Source: Marchantia polymorpha subsp. ruderalis
Taxonomy: Eukaryota; Streptophyta; Marchantiopsida; Marchantiales; Marchantiaceae
Length of the DNA: 64,000 bases
Assembly: GCA_037833965.1 (NCBI GenBank)
Contig: AP031354.1
Span: 24,716,001-24,780,000, forward strand
Direction: 5' to 3'
Part shown: piece by piece, positions 11,582 through 21,143 of the stretch
Layout of the letters: each line of letters opens with the position of its first letter
Numbering within the stretch: the stretch's first letter is position 1
Position numbers and translations under genes: made by a program
Notes under the pieces: generated by a model
What the model was told of the DNA's origin: nothing
The model's database searches: none
What the model saw: only the letters and a program-made list of their open reading frames with translations

Positions 11582-12800
11582 TGTGAGCACAAAACTGTGC
11601 TCACATGTCTTTTTAACCTTATGAGAGTTAAAAGTTTAGATTTAAGCTCTTGCAAAGTTGTACTTGGAGTTTTCGGGAAGTTTTGGCAAGATTAGGAGTT
11701 GGTGTAATAGCTAGTATGCAAAGGTGCGAAAGGGAGCCTTCGGGGCAAGGTCTTCGGCGAAGTGCCTTCGGTGAAGTTCCTTTAGAGAAAGGCCTTCGGC
11801 GAAACAGTGAAACCCTCATGTGTGACACCTTGACTCAATTAGTGTCTTGTTGGAAAGAGCTCGCGACGCTTGTTCCAACGAGACCAAGAACTCTTGAAAC
11901 GGATAAGGCATCACTGAGTTGTGAGTGTCGGAAGTTACTGATGGGAAGGGTTGAGGCGAGTTCGGCTCCGGACGTCTCCGGCTTCGGATGTCTCCGACTC
12001 TGGACGTCTCCGGCTTCGGACGACTTCGCGACAACTGCGAGCAGGCCTTCAGCAATACGAGGTCGGCTAACTCGGGGTCGGCGAACTCCGAGCCGGTGAA
12101 CATCGTGCAGGGGCCTTCGGCGATACCAGATAAGGGGCCTTCAGGGGAAGGGCCATCGGCGAAACAGTAAAATCGGCATATCTTTTTCATTTGTTTGATG
12201 AACGGTTTGACTTGATTAGGGTCTCGTTGGAAAGAGCTCGCGACGCTCGTTTTAACGAGACCAAGAACTTTTCAAACGGATAAGGCGTCACTGAGTTATG
12301 AGCGTCGAAAGCAGCGGATAGGGTAGTACAACATCAAACCGGAGGATATCGAACCGGAAGACATCGAACCGGCGAACATCGTGCGGGCGCCTTCGGCGAT
12401 AACAGATAACGGGCCTTCGGCGGTGTGCCTTTGGCGAAGGGTAAAACCGGCATAACTTTCGCAATTTGTAACGGGTTGACTCAATTAGGATCTCGTTGGA
12501 AAGAGCTCGACCTACTCGTTCCAACGAGCCCAAGAACTCTTGAAACGGAGCAAGGATCTGTGAGTTATGGGTGTCGGGAGTGACTGTTATAGATAGGCAA
12601 AGATGCGGTCGTGCGTCTTCGGCGGGTGGATGCCTTCGGCGGTGCGCGGAAGAAGATTCCCTCCGGCGGAGATCGGGTGGTCAGGAATGTAGAATGTACA
12701 GGTGTGGTGGCGGCGGCGGCGTGAAGTCACGCCGGGGGAGTAGGCAGCTACCCATCATTGCGAGTGGGGCATTAAGGCGGGCTGTGTGTGTTTCGGCCTT
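11582..12800 (+). mobile_element. Second family-3 LTR copy, split by the young element
   Basis: Begins with the same 24-base palindromic end as the copy at 8361 and carries three inverted-repeat modules (about 11820-11925, 12195-12300 and 12455-12565). The complete family-1 element interrupts it after GCCTT at 12796-12800; the LTR resumes at 29431 and can be followed to about 29750. Broken fossil. The uninterrupted equivalent is visible on the minus strand at about 42100-42260. Confidence 0.7.
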
Positions 12801-14044
12801 TGTGGTACCCCACTTTTGGCAATTTTGAGGAAATTAAAACATTTTTGGAAAACTGTACCCTGGCAGCATTGTAAATAGCCTTCGGTACATCAAAACAGAG
12901 TGAATCCGGAAGATCGCGGGGATTCTCGAGGGATCTTGTAGAATCTGGGATTTGGGGTGCAGTAGTAAGGTCAGGCACCACCCTCCCTGCGAGCTCCGCA
13001 GTTAGGATCTCTACGGCGCAAGGCGCAAGACCCGCCTTCGGAGGTTGCGTCCGCGGCTGTAGGGAAACCCTCGTAATTAGGTAACCCTCGGGCACCTTGA
13101 CCAAGTTAGGATCCCGTTGGAAAGAGCTCGACGCGCTGATTCCAACGAGCCCAAGAACGCTTGGAACGGACGAGGACTTAGGGAGTTATCGCTACTGGAA
13201 GAAACGGAGGCGGTCGCCTGCGGCGGAAGGAGTTCGCCACCGGCGCGAATTCCGCCTGCGTGGAAGGGGGATTCAAGTTTTGTCCTATGCGCGGACGAAG
13301 GCGTTCGCCTGTGCACAGGCGAAGTAGGGTTAGGGAAGGCGCGAAGTCCGCCTACGCACAGGCGTTCGCCTGTGCACTGGCACTTCGGCGTCGGCGGGAG
13401 GTCCGCCTTGGGCCCTAGAAATGCGCCTTGTGAGGTAGAAAGTGTACGGCGCCTTCCGCGCCAGCGCAGCGCAGCGTACGTCGGAAGACCGCCAGAGTAA
13501 TCCAATCGGTACGGACCATGCGGACGGCACGGGTGGATGCGCTCTTGGACGGACGGAGTTGCGGCGGCGGAAGCGCCGACGGAGAGACAAGGAACGGACA
13601 GACTGGACGGAGACGGCTGACCACGGTCAACGCCTTCCGCGCCAGCGCAGCGCCGCGGACGAAATTCGCCTGCGCACAGGCGAACGCCTGTGCACAGGAG
13701 GATGTTCAAGTTCCGCGCCGGCGGAGAATCCGCCGAGGCCCCTGCCTGCGCACAGGCAGGAGTTGAATTTTTGTCCGACATGCGGACGCACGCGTCAAGG
13801 CAGAAGGAGATTGGCCGAGGGGCGGTACGGACAAGTGTACCGCGCAAGGCGGAAAACTCGCCTTCGGCGCTACGCCCCCATGTCCGGAGGGTGACACGCT
13901 CGCGGAGTTCAAATCCGCCAATTCGAGCGTGAGAGTTTAATCGACGACGGCGGAGCGTGAAGCCGCGCGTGAGAGCGAAGACCGTTCCAGCGTACAGCCG
14001 GCGCGGCCATCAAGTGAGACGTTCTTCACGACCAAGAGACGACC

Positions 14045-17000
14045 ATGACCTTCGACCTGGCGGCGGAGAGCGTCCCATTCTTGAATTCGCGATTCCAATC
14101 TCTTGTGCGCGCTGCGCGCATCCATCTGCTGGCTGCGGACCATTCTAGTCGTCGTCGCTCAGGAGATTTCTTGTTGATTGAGGGAGAAGTGAGTGCGCGT
14201 GATTTGGAATTGAGAGCGATTAGAGTTTGCCGAGAGAGAAAGAAACGCGGACAGTGCGGAAGTAGAATGAGCGGGCGAGCGAACCCCAGGAACGCAATGA
14301 CGAGACCGAGCAGATTGCGGATGGTGCCACTTCGCCTGCCGCAGAACGGGCTGCGCGCTTTCGAAGAGCGCTTAATAGCAAGAAAGCTCGATTTCTTGCT
14401 ATGGGGATGGAATTACATCTGCGCGAATATGGTGCGCGAGTGGCTAGAGCCACAGGGACCACCCTCGCGCGGATTGCGTCCGCATGTTGATCGGTGGACA
14501 GTCCAAGATTGGGCGCAGGCGTTGGGAAGATGTGCTGGCATGCCAGGGCATCTCCTTTTCGACAGCGAGAGCATCAAGGTGACCAAGCAAGAAGAAGCGC
14601 AATTTGTGGAGCTGTTCAAGACCGGGAGGTCTACCAAGAATGGGTACAGGACCCGTGATTACAAAGATCGATTTCGCCGGACTTTGTCCGCGGCGCTGAT
14701 GCAATTACTGCAGCCGCACCGCGCCTGCTACATCACATTGTGGCAGGTCTCTTTTGTGGAGTGCGTCATCGAGGGAACTCCAATTCACTGGGCGAGCATC
14801 CTGCACAGAGTGATGCGACAGCACGCGTTTGAGGAGAAGGGGGGAACGCTAAACCATCTTTCTCCTTTCCTCATCAATTTTTATCGACAGCGGAATTGTT
14901 TGACAGCGGCGGAGCTTGAACATTTTCCGCCATTGTCCATCGACCATCCCGGGAAGTATGTGCGGGAGAACGAGGTCGACACTGATGCGGAGGAGTCACC
15001 GACTTCTACCCCATCAAGACGGAGAGACGAAGGGAGACACACCCCTGCAGCGCGAGTGCCGCGGAAGCGGCGATGGAGGGAAGAGGCCGAAGAGGAGCAG
15101 CATCAAGAACTCTCTGCTCCCATTCGACCGCGGCCGCTGTGCGAGCCATACAGCCGGCCGAAGCAGAAGGCACGCAGACTGGTGTTGCCAGCTGACAGTG
15201 CAGACACGGCGACGATTGCGACGGAGATAGGAAGTGCGTCGCCAGAGAGGCGAGAAGAAGCGCGGACGACCGCAGGAGCGACGGGCCACGCTGCAACCTC
15301 GTCGGGAGAGAGGCCGCCTACGGGCCAAGGGCCTCCGGAGTTACCACGTGCGATGCGGACAGATGTTCCGTTTGCGCACAGGCAAACCTCCGCGGACGGA
15401 CGAGCCTCCGCGGACCGGCGAACACAAGTGGACGTGGATCTACGCTTACGCGTGGGAAGGAGCAGTCCGCCTGTGCACAGGCGTTCGCCTGTGCACAGGT
15501 CGCCTGTGCACAGGTCACCTGTGCACAGAACACCTCCACACGTGCCGCCTGTGCACAGGCAAGAATCACCCCCGTTCCAACGTAGGAAGGGGAAGGAGCC
15601 GGCGGAAGAACCGCCTACGAGACACCGGCCCTCGGGGCCAGACCCTCCGGCGCACCACGCGCCGCAATTCGCGCCTTCGGCGCCAGGGCCTTCGAGCCGA
15701 GGGGATACGAGCAGAGAGCGTGCGGAGGCCGCACCATCGGCGGGAAGTACGCCGATAGATGCGCCTTCGGCGGTAGGGCCTATAGGCCAAGGAACATCGG
15801 GCGTGCGGCCCCCGGCCATGTCGCCTTCGGCGATAGATGTCCGCGGCGCTACGCCTGCGGCGGACAAGGCGCCGGCACATGCGCCTGCGCACGGGCCGGG
15901 CACAGCCCCCACGGACCGATCAAGGGAGCAGCAGACGGAGGAGCGGAGTGACTGTCCGCGGGACGACATCTCGATGCGCGATGCGCAATCCAACCCCGCG
16001 CAGCCACCCTCCGCTCGATCGCCTTCGGCGACGGACGACGGCGACAGAGAGAATGCGGTGGGCAATCAACCAGCGAGCGACGGGGATGCCGCTCGGATAC
16101 ATTCGCCTTCCGCCTTAGACATTTTGGCGACGAGCAGCGAGGCTGCAGCCGTGCGCCCCCAGGCAGCACACGTCGAGGACGTGCAGCCCCACTCGGGGCA
16201 GTCGCCGACGCAATCAATGGCGACTGAAATTCTCCACTCGGATGATGAGGACGGAGGCTCCACGGAAGAAATGTCAGGAGCAGAAGACACCGAGGAGGAG
16301 GAGGAGGAAATTGTTGGAGCGCCGGCGGCGGCGCTCTCTGAGCAGGTGATTCCGTTGCTGCGGTACTTGGATCGCAAGGTCGATAAATACGCCGACCCAC
16401 TCCAGCCGGGATCTTACATCGAGCTAGTGCGCAGGCGGACTCGCACTAAAGTCCACACCAGCAAGCTATTAGCTAGAGTGGACCAGGAGTTGAGGGACTT
16501 GAAGGAGAAGCATGAGTGCTTGTGGGGACAGTACAAGCTTAATCAGAAATTCTACAAGCACTCCGAGAAGATGAAGGATGAGAAACTGGGCGAGCTCACC
16601 AAGGAGCAGGTGAAGGTCAAGGAAGCACTCGATTTTGAGCAGGCCCAGAATCGGATTTTGTCAGAGGAGCTCGTGCGACAGACGCGGTTGTTGGAACAAT
16701 GTCAGCTCGCACGGCAGGCGGATGAAGAATTAATCCGCAGTTTACAGTCAGAGTGTGGCGAATTGAGGGCGCAACGTGCTGAAGCCGAATCGCAATTAGT
16801 GACCATTGAAGAGGATCGCAGGAAGGAGGCGGATCGCACGAAGGTGGAGACGGCGAGGCGAGTCGCCCACTGTCTCAAGGGCTACGCCCACTGGGAAGTG
16901 AAGGCGCAGGAGAAACTCTCACTGCGTGAGTTTGAATTGCGCGCAGCCGGGTTGTTGTCAGGCGACAGTAGGAGTCGGCGGAAGGTAGCGAAGAAGCTCG

Positions 17001-17197
17001 AGGCCTTTCTGTCGAAGGCACAGGATACCATGTCCGCCCTCGAGGGGGAGGTGTCCGCGGCGTTGCAGCGGTTGGGACTGCGTAGTCGAGCGGAAGAGTG
17101 GCAGGGTAGGGAGTTAGTGCGCGGCAGCCGGCCGCGCAGGAGACGTAGTACAGGTTCCGCGGAGTGTAGTGTAGCGTGGTTCCGTGCAGGCGAGTAG
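14045..17197 (+). CDS. U3-encoded 1,050-residue protein (5' LTR copy), function unknown
   Basis: A single open frame lying wholly in U3, upstream of the LTR's own TATA box. I do not recognise the family. Residues 1 to about 310 form a conserved domain with KLDFLLWGWN (114-123), a WAQxLGRCAG block, KNGYRTRDYKDRFRR (from about 197) and HWASILHRVMRQHAFEEKGG (from about 248). Residues ~310-725 are basic, Pro/Arg/Ala-rich and probably disordered, with a short PVHRS repeat. An acidic stretch (~730-765) is followed by a predicted coiled coil (~805-940) and a conserved tail with CLKGYAHWEV and RRSTGSAEC. No zinc knuckle, protease, signal peptide or membrane segment is visible, so it is neither a second gag nor an obvious envelope protein. 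A related ORF occurs in family-2 LTRs. By position in the RNA it would be a third gene after pol, as MMTV sag lies in the U3 of its LTR. Confidence 0.8.
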   Translation: MTFDLAAESVPFLNSRFQSLVRAARIHLLAADHSSRRRSGDFLLIEGEVSARDLELRAIRVCRERKKRGQCGSRMSGRANPRNAMTRPSRLRMVPLRLPQNGLRAFEERLIARKLDFLLWGWNYICANMVREWLEPQGPPSRGLRPHVDRWTVQDWAQALGRCAGMPGHLLFDSESIKVTKQEEAQFVELFKTGRSTKNGYRTRDYKDRFRRTLSAALMQLLQPHRACYITLWQVSFVECVIEGTPIHWASILHRVMRQHAFEEKGGTLNHLSPFLINFYRQRNCLTAAELEHFPPLSIDHPGKYVRENEVDTDAEESPTSTPSRRRDEGRHTPAARVPRKRRWREEAEEEQHQELSAPIRPRPLCEPYSRPKQKARRLVLPADSADTATIATEIGSASPERREEARTTAGATGHAATSSGERPPTGQGPPELPRAMRTDVPFAHRQTSADGRASADRRTQVDVDLRLRVGRSSPPVHRRSPVHRSPVHRSPVHRTPPHVPPVHRQESPPFQRRKGKEPAEEPPTRHRPSGPDPPAHHAPQFAPSAPGPSSRGDTSRERAEAAPSAGSTPIDAPSAVGPIGQGTSGVRPPAMSPSAIDVRGATPAADKAPAHAPAHGPGTAPTDRSREQQTEERSDCPRDDISMRDAQSNPAQPPSARSPSATDDGDRENAVGNQPASDGDAARIHSPSALDILATSSEAAAVRPQAAHVEDVQPHSGQSPTQSMATEILHSDDEDGGSTEEMSGAEDTEEEEEEIVGAPAAALSEQVIPLLRYLDRKVDKYADPLQPGSYIELVRRRTRTKVHTSKLLARVDQELRDLKEKHECLWGQYKLNQKFYKHSEKMKDEKLGELTKEQVKVKEALDFEQAQNRILSEELVRQTRLLEQCQLARQADEELIRSLQSECGELRAQRAEAESQLVTIEEDRRKEADRTKVETARRVAHCLKGYAHWEVKAQEKLSLREFELRAAGLLSGDSRSRRKVAKKLEAFLSKAQDTMSALEGEVSAALQRLGLRSRAEEWQGRELVRGSRPRRRRSTGSAECSVAWFRAGE

Positions 17198-17233
17198 CGT
17201 AGTGCAGTGTAGTGCTAGGTAGGACTTAGAAGG

Positions 17234-17262
17234 TATAAAATAGTTCCAGGCGTTTTGCCTGG
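17234..17262 (+). promoter_or_regulatory. LTR core promoter: TATA box plus hairpin
   Basis: TATAAAATAG starts at 17234. A perfect 6-bp stem CCAGGC/GCCTGG with loop GTTTT lies at 17246-17262. Transcription would be expected to start near 17264, so the palindrome sits between the TATA box and the start or at the very 5' end of the RNA. The same arrangement, with paired base changes in the stem, appears in the other LTR families of this window. Confidence 0.75.
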
Positions 17263-18226
17263 GGTTCTTTCCCATCAGAAGTGCAGATCAGGAACCCATT
17301 TCCTTTGCGTGTTTGTGTCCTTGAGTTCTGTCACCACGCACGAGGAGTTACAACTTAGCGTTCCGCATTTTGTAGCTGAAGGCCTTCGGCCGAATGTTCA
17401 GAGCTAGTACATTGGTTAGAGACTTGAGTAGTTCGGAACTGCACCTGCGGGTGACTGCCGATGCTCAGAGCCAGTGACTAGTTAGATACTTGAACAGTTT
17501 CGCCCCTACACCTTCGAGTGTTTCTTTCTGATTGTACTCCTTGGGATTTTTCCCCTGAATGCCAAAGTGAAGTTTTGCTACTTCGTGTAAGCCTTGGTTG
17601 TAAATTCAGGTTACGCTGCAGCAGGTGCTTTGAGGGTAACCCCTGTAGTATTTCTGGGAATGACAAGTGCCTGAGAATTCAAACTCTTCAATAGACTGTT
17701 GTTGTGTTACTGGAATGTTTCTCAGTGAGCCCTTCAGTGCGGACCTGTGTTCTCTGCGCGTTTTGTGAGTTGAGAGTGTTGTTCACCGCGTAGGAGTGAC
17801 TTCGATCCGAAGTAGGCAGTCCAAACCGGGTTTCCTACACTAGCAGCAAGCTGGTGGAAGTGTTGTAAAAGCCGGAGTTGGAAGTCACTGCCCGCAGCTT
17901 TGCCGAGTGTGCTCGTGAGAGACTTTCCCCCTGAAATCTTGAAGTAGAGGTCCTAACGGATCTCTGGGTTGTGTTTCTGTAGTTTCAGGTGTGTGTGTGT
18001 GTGTGTTACGCTGCACTGTGCGACCTCCGAGTGCGCTCCGAGTGGACACTTGCAGTATTTCTGGGAGTGACAGTTGCCTGAGAATTCAAACTCCTCAATA
18101 GTCTGTTAAAACGTGACACTTTGTACCCTGTGTGTTCCTCTGTCCCTGTGGGTTCGACCTTTCTACCACTATATTGCAGTTTTAGCCTTTAGTGGGTTAT
18201 TACATAAGAAGCCGACAACTTCTTTT

Positions 18227-18244
18227 TGGCGCCGCTGCCGGGGA
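18227..18244 (+). other. Primer-binding site, Asp-tRNA type
   Basis: TGGCGCCGCTGCCGGGGA begins 22 bases after the 5' LTR. It is complementary to the 3' end of plant tRNA-Asp with one mismatch. This primer is typical of Athila/Tat-type Ty3/gypsy elements. Confidence 0.85.
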
Positions 18245-18290
18245 CAGTTGCGTCAACACCGGGGTTTTTACGAGCAGCCATGCTCGGTGA

Positions 18291-21143
18291 ATGTCGACTG
18301 GGGCTGGCGGGAGCAACCTAAGTGCTAGAGCTGTCCGCAAGTTCCGACGAGATTCAGAGAAGGCCGTGGAAGAGACACGGCGTCAAACCAAGAAAACACC
18401 AAAAAGAGTACCTAAGCCTAGTTCGGCCGACATCCTTGGGGAACCTACCCCCGGCGACTCGGAACCAAACTTGGTGCTTACAGTTCTACTAGATATTCCT
18501 TGCACGGACCCGCCTAGTGAAGTAGAACCGACCGCCCGAGGACCGTCGACAGACACACTGATGGCGGACGGACAAGCCAATGTGCGGCTACCTCAGCCGA
18601 TTACTAAACATTCCTACCCGAAGTACAAAGGGAGTGGGGATGACGACGATGCAGATTCATACATCAAGTTATTCGAGTCGGTGTCTATTGCCAATCGCGA
18701 GATCGCAGACGACGACCGACTAAGGATCTTTCCAAGCCTTCTGCGGAAGAAAGCGAGGAGTTGGTATAATCACGAGAGCATCGATCCGACTGGGTTGACA
18801 ACATGGGCCCAGCTGAAGGAGAAGTTCCTTCGTCGCTTTCGCGAGCTCGGCTACGACAGCCGGGTTTTGACGAAGTTACGTAATTTGCAGCGAGAAAAGA
18901 AGGAGAGTCTGCGTGACTACACTGAGAGATTTATGGACCTCCTCGACAGAATACCGAAAACAGGACCAGGGTCCCCTTTCTCGGTACAACAAGCTGTGGA
19001 TTGGTACGTGACCGGTTTAACTCGGGAGATGGAGACTTTTTGCCGACGCAGCAAGTGCGACACTATTGAGGATGTGATTGCATCGGCAGAAGCCTTCGAA
19101 ACTTCCACTCTCAACCGAAGAGGGAGAGAGAGACGGGAGTCGAAGGAGCGCAAACCGAAAGGAGGGCGAAGACGGCGTAGAGGTACAACTCCGTCATCGG
19201 AGGAATCGTCTTCGGACGAGAACCGTTCTTCATCCGAAGAAGAGGAAACCTCATCGTCGGAGGAGGAGAAGAAGAGGAAGAAGCATGGGTCAGCGAAGAA
19301 AAAGGGCATCCGACGAGTGACTACGGACAGAGCGCCGGGAGATATAGCTTCGAAGATGGAGACCCTTGTGAAGGACTTCGCCGATCTCAAGGTTCAAGTG
19401 GTAGGCGGGCATGATCGCCGAAAATCACCCGGGAGAGTGCGAGCGAACTTATGGTGTACTACGTGCGGGGCGGTGGGACATGCAAACACCGAGTGCCTTA
19501 CCACCCGGCCGTCATATCCAGTCAACGCAGTAGAGTGGGCGCAACCGTACTATGGAGAGCACCCTCAGTACTATGGAGAGCACCCTCAGTACTATGGAGA
19601 GGCTAGCGAAGAGACAGCCTACGCCGTCCAGTCGGTGCCTACCCCTCCTGCGGTTTCAGCAATGCAAGTTCCACGATATATTCCGGTGGATCGGGCCACT
19701 ACGGTACCTGTGAGGCGGAGAGCACCTCCAGGGACGTTTGACCCACCGCCACCGCGAGCTTGTTATAATTGCGGGGAAGTTGGGCACTTCTCACCGCAGT
19801 GTCCCCATCCAAAAAGGCGAAACGATTATGCTCCGACATGTAGTAATTGCAAGAAGGTCGGGCACACTGCGCCAGAGTGTGATCAGCCACCAGTCCCTCG
19901 GCCAGTGGTACGATTTGTGAACACTCCTGCCAAGGAGGACGTGCAAGTTAACCAGGTCGAAGTAGGTTCAGACGGGGATGGCGAAGACGAAGAATGGCCG
20001 GCTGAAGAGGTTATGTGCGCACGGGTCGAAACTCGTAGCTCCAAGAAATCCAAGGAGCAAGAGCGTGACACTCGCAAGCACGAACGGAGAACCGCCGACC
20101 GGACGGGAAAAGGAAAGGAGAAGACATCCAGCAAGTCCGACTCGCGACCTGCTCGGAGGTCTTCGACTACGCGGGAGGCACCAGCAGTGCGCCCCCAGGC
20201 AGCAGTCGAGGACGAGCCAGTGCGCCTACTGAAACGGGACTATGCTCCGGATATCCGCAACGAGGTAGCCAACCTGTTGCAGGAAGCGATCCGCACTCAA
20301 AAGGACCCACCGCGGCCAGACCTGACATCCTCCCTTGGGGCGAAGTTGGCAGCCACCGTGGAACCTCGCAGAGCGTCGCCGACCCCGGCGACCCAACGCG
20401 CCCACTATGATTTGGTTGAAGATCTCGGGAGTCGAAAAGTGAACATTACGTTCAAGCAGCTCTTGGAGGACAATAAGACGTATCGGAGAATGTTGATGCT
20501 TTCGCTACGGCATCCGCGGAAGCCGCGCGCGTCCACATCCTCTCAAGTATATCAAGTGGAGAGCGAAGACCAAGGGCCACCCGAGATCGATGTGGAGATA
20601 GCAGGATGTTGTGTACGCAGAGTGCCAATCGACTCTGGATCAGGAGTCAACATAATGACGGAGGATACAGCGAGAGCCTTGGGGTTCAGTCAATACGAAC
20701 CCTCGAAGCGTGTGTTGAGATTAGCGGATCAGACGCGGAGAATGCCTGCAGGTATGCTGCGCAATGTCAAGACAACCATCGGGGGTGCGGACTTTCGGTT
20801 GACGTATATCATCCTTCAACCGATGATGAAGCAGGGCTATGACGTCCTGCTAGGGCGACCATGGCTATATGGTGCACAAGTCAGATGTGACTGGCGAAGA
20901 CATCGCCTTAAGTTTCCTCATCCTTCGGAACCGACCAAAACCATTACAGTGCCCTGGAATAGGGTCAGGCACGAAGGAGAGACCCCATCGACAAGTGCAG
21001 GTTACACATCGGGCGAGGACAGTGAGTCGACCGCGCGATCGGATTCCAGTGGTACCGAATCCGATTACTTCGTGGGATTCGTTGCCTGCTGTTCGGTGGA
21101 AGAAGAAGAAGAGACGGAAGCTATTCAACCGGAAGACGAATAG
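18291..21143 (+). CDS. gag: gag-protease polyprotein of the complete element
   Basis: 950 codons starting at ATG 18291, about 46 bases after the primer site. A retrotransposon-gag capsid domain spans about residues 105-260 (K-A-R-S-W-Y and W-x-x-L-K-E-K-F-L-R-R-F motifs). A Ser/Glu-rich and Lys-rich stretch follows (about 285-350). There are three CCHC zinc knuckles at about 387, 491 and 516, for RNA packaging, and a triple YYGEHPQ-like repeat near 421. The aspartic protease motif DSGSGVNIM is at about 780, followed by the conserved LLGRPWL block. It ends in UAG at 21141-21143, in frame with pol. The element looks whole. Confidence 0.92.
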   Translation: MSTGAGGSNLSARAVRKFRRDSEKAVEETRRQTKKTPKRVPKPSSADILGEPTPGDSEPNLVLTVLLDIPCTDPPSEVEPTARGPSTDTLMADGQANVRLPQPITKHSYPKYKGSGDDDDADSYIKLFESVSIANREIADDDRLRIFPSLLRKKARSWYNHESIDPTGLTTWAQLKEKFLRRFRELGYDSRVLTKLRNLQREKKESLRDYTERFMDLLDRIPKTGPGSPFSVQQAVDWYVTGLTREMETFCRRSKCDTIEDVIASAEAFETSTLNRRGRERRESKERKPKGGRRRRRGTTPSSEESSSDENRSSSEEEETSSSEEEKKRKKHGSAKKKGIRRVTTDRAPGDIASKMETLVKDFADLKVQVVGGHDRRKSPGRVRANLWCTTCGAVGHANTECLTTRPSYPVNAVEWAQPYYGEHPQYYGEHPQYYGEASEETAYAVQSVPTPPAVSAMQVPRYIPVDRATTVPVRRRAPPGTFDPPPPRACYNCGEVGHFSPQCPHPKRRNDYAPTCSNCKKVGHTAPECDQPPVPRPVVRFVNTPAKEDVQVNQVEVGSDGDGEDEEWPAEEVMCARVETRSSKKSKEQERDTRKHERRTADRTGKGKEKTSSKSDSRPARRSSTTREAPAVRPQAAVEDEPVRLLKRDYAPDIRNEVANLLQEAIRTQKDPPRPDLTSSLGAKLAATVEPRRASPTPATQRAHYDLVEDLGSRKVNITFKQLLEDNKTYRRMLMLSLRHPRKPRASTSSQVYQVESEDQGPPEIDVEIAGCCVRRVPIDSGSGVNIMTEDTARALGFSQYEPSKRVLRLADQTRRMPAGMLRNVKTTIGGADFRLTYIILQPMMKQGYDVLLGRPWLYGAQVRCDWRRHRLKFPHPSEPTKTITVPWNRVRHEGETPSTSAGYTSGEDSESTARSDSSGTESDYFVGFVACCSVEEEEETEAIQPEDE

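Larger units (their letters stand above)
12801..18204 (+). repeat. 5' LTR of the complete element
   Basis: Begins TGTGGTACCCC and ends GGGTTATTACA. The TATA box at 17234 places the transcription start near 17264, so U3 is about 4.46 kb and R-U5 about 0.94 kb. U3 holds one inverted-repeat module (13090-13190), many CGCCT...AGGCG palindromes and the long ORF. R-U5 holds a duplicated ~100-bp module (about 17611-17700 and 18007-18107) and a GT run near 17990-18006. Confidence 0.93.

Noticed and set aside
15465-15560. CRISPR-like array of palindromic repeats
   Set aside because: The units are about 18 bp with no unique spacers, lie inside a plant LTR coding region, and have no cas genes nearby.
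15103-16065. 320-codon open frame on the minus strand inside the U3 ORF (and its copy at 26324-27286)
   Set aside because: It is antisense to the conserved U3 protein, is made of repeats created by the GC-rich palindromes, and has no counterpart in the family-2 LTR.
18140-18165. GGGTTCGACC near the LTR end as an RNA polymerase III B box
   Set aside because: Only part of the consensus matches and no A box precedes it at a suitable distance. The TATA box fits polymerase II.
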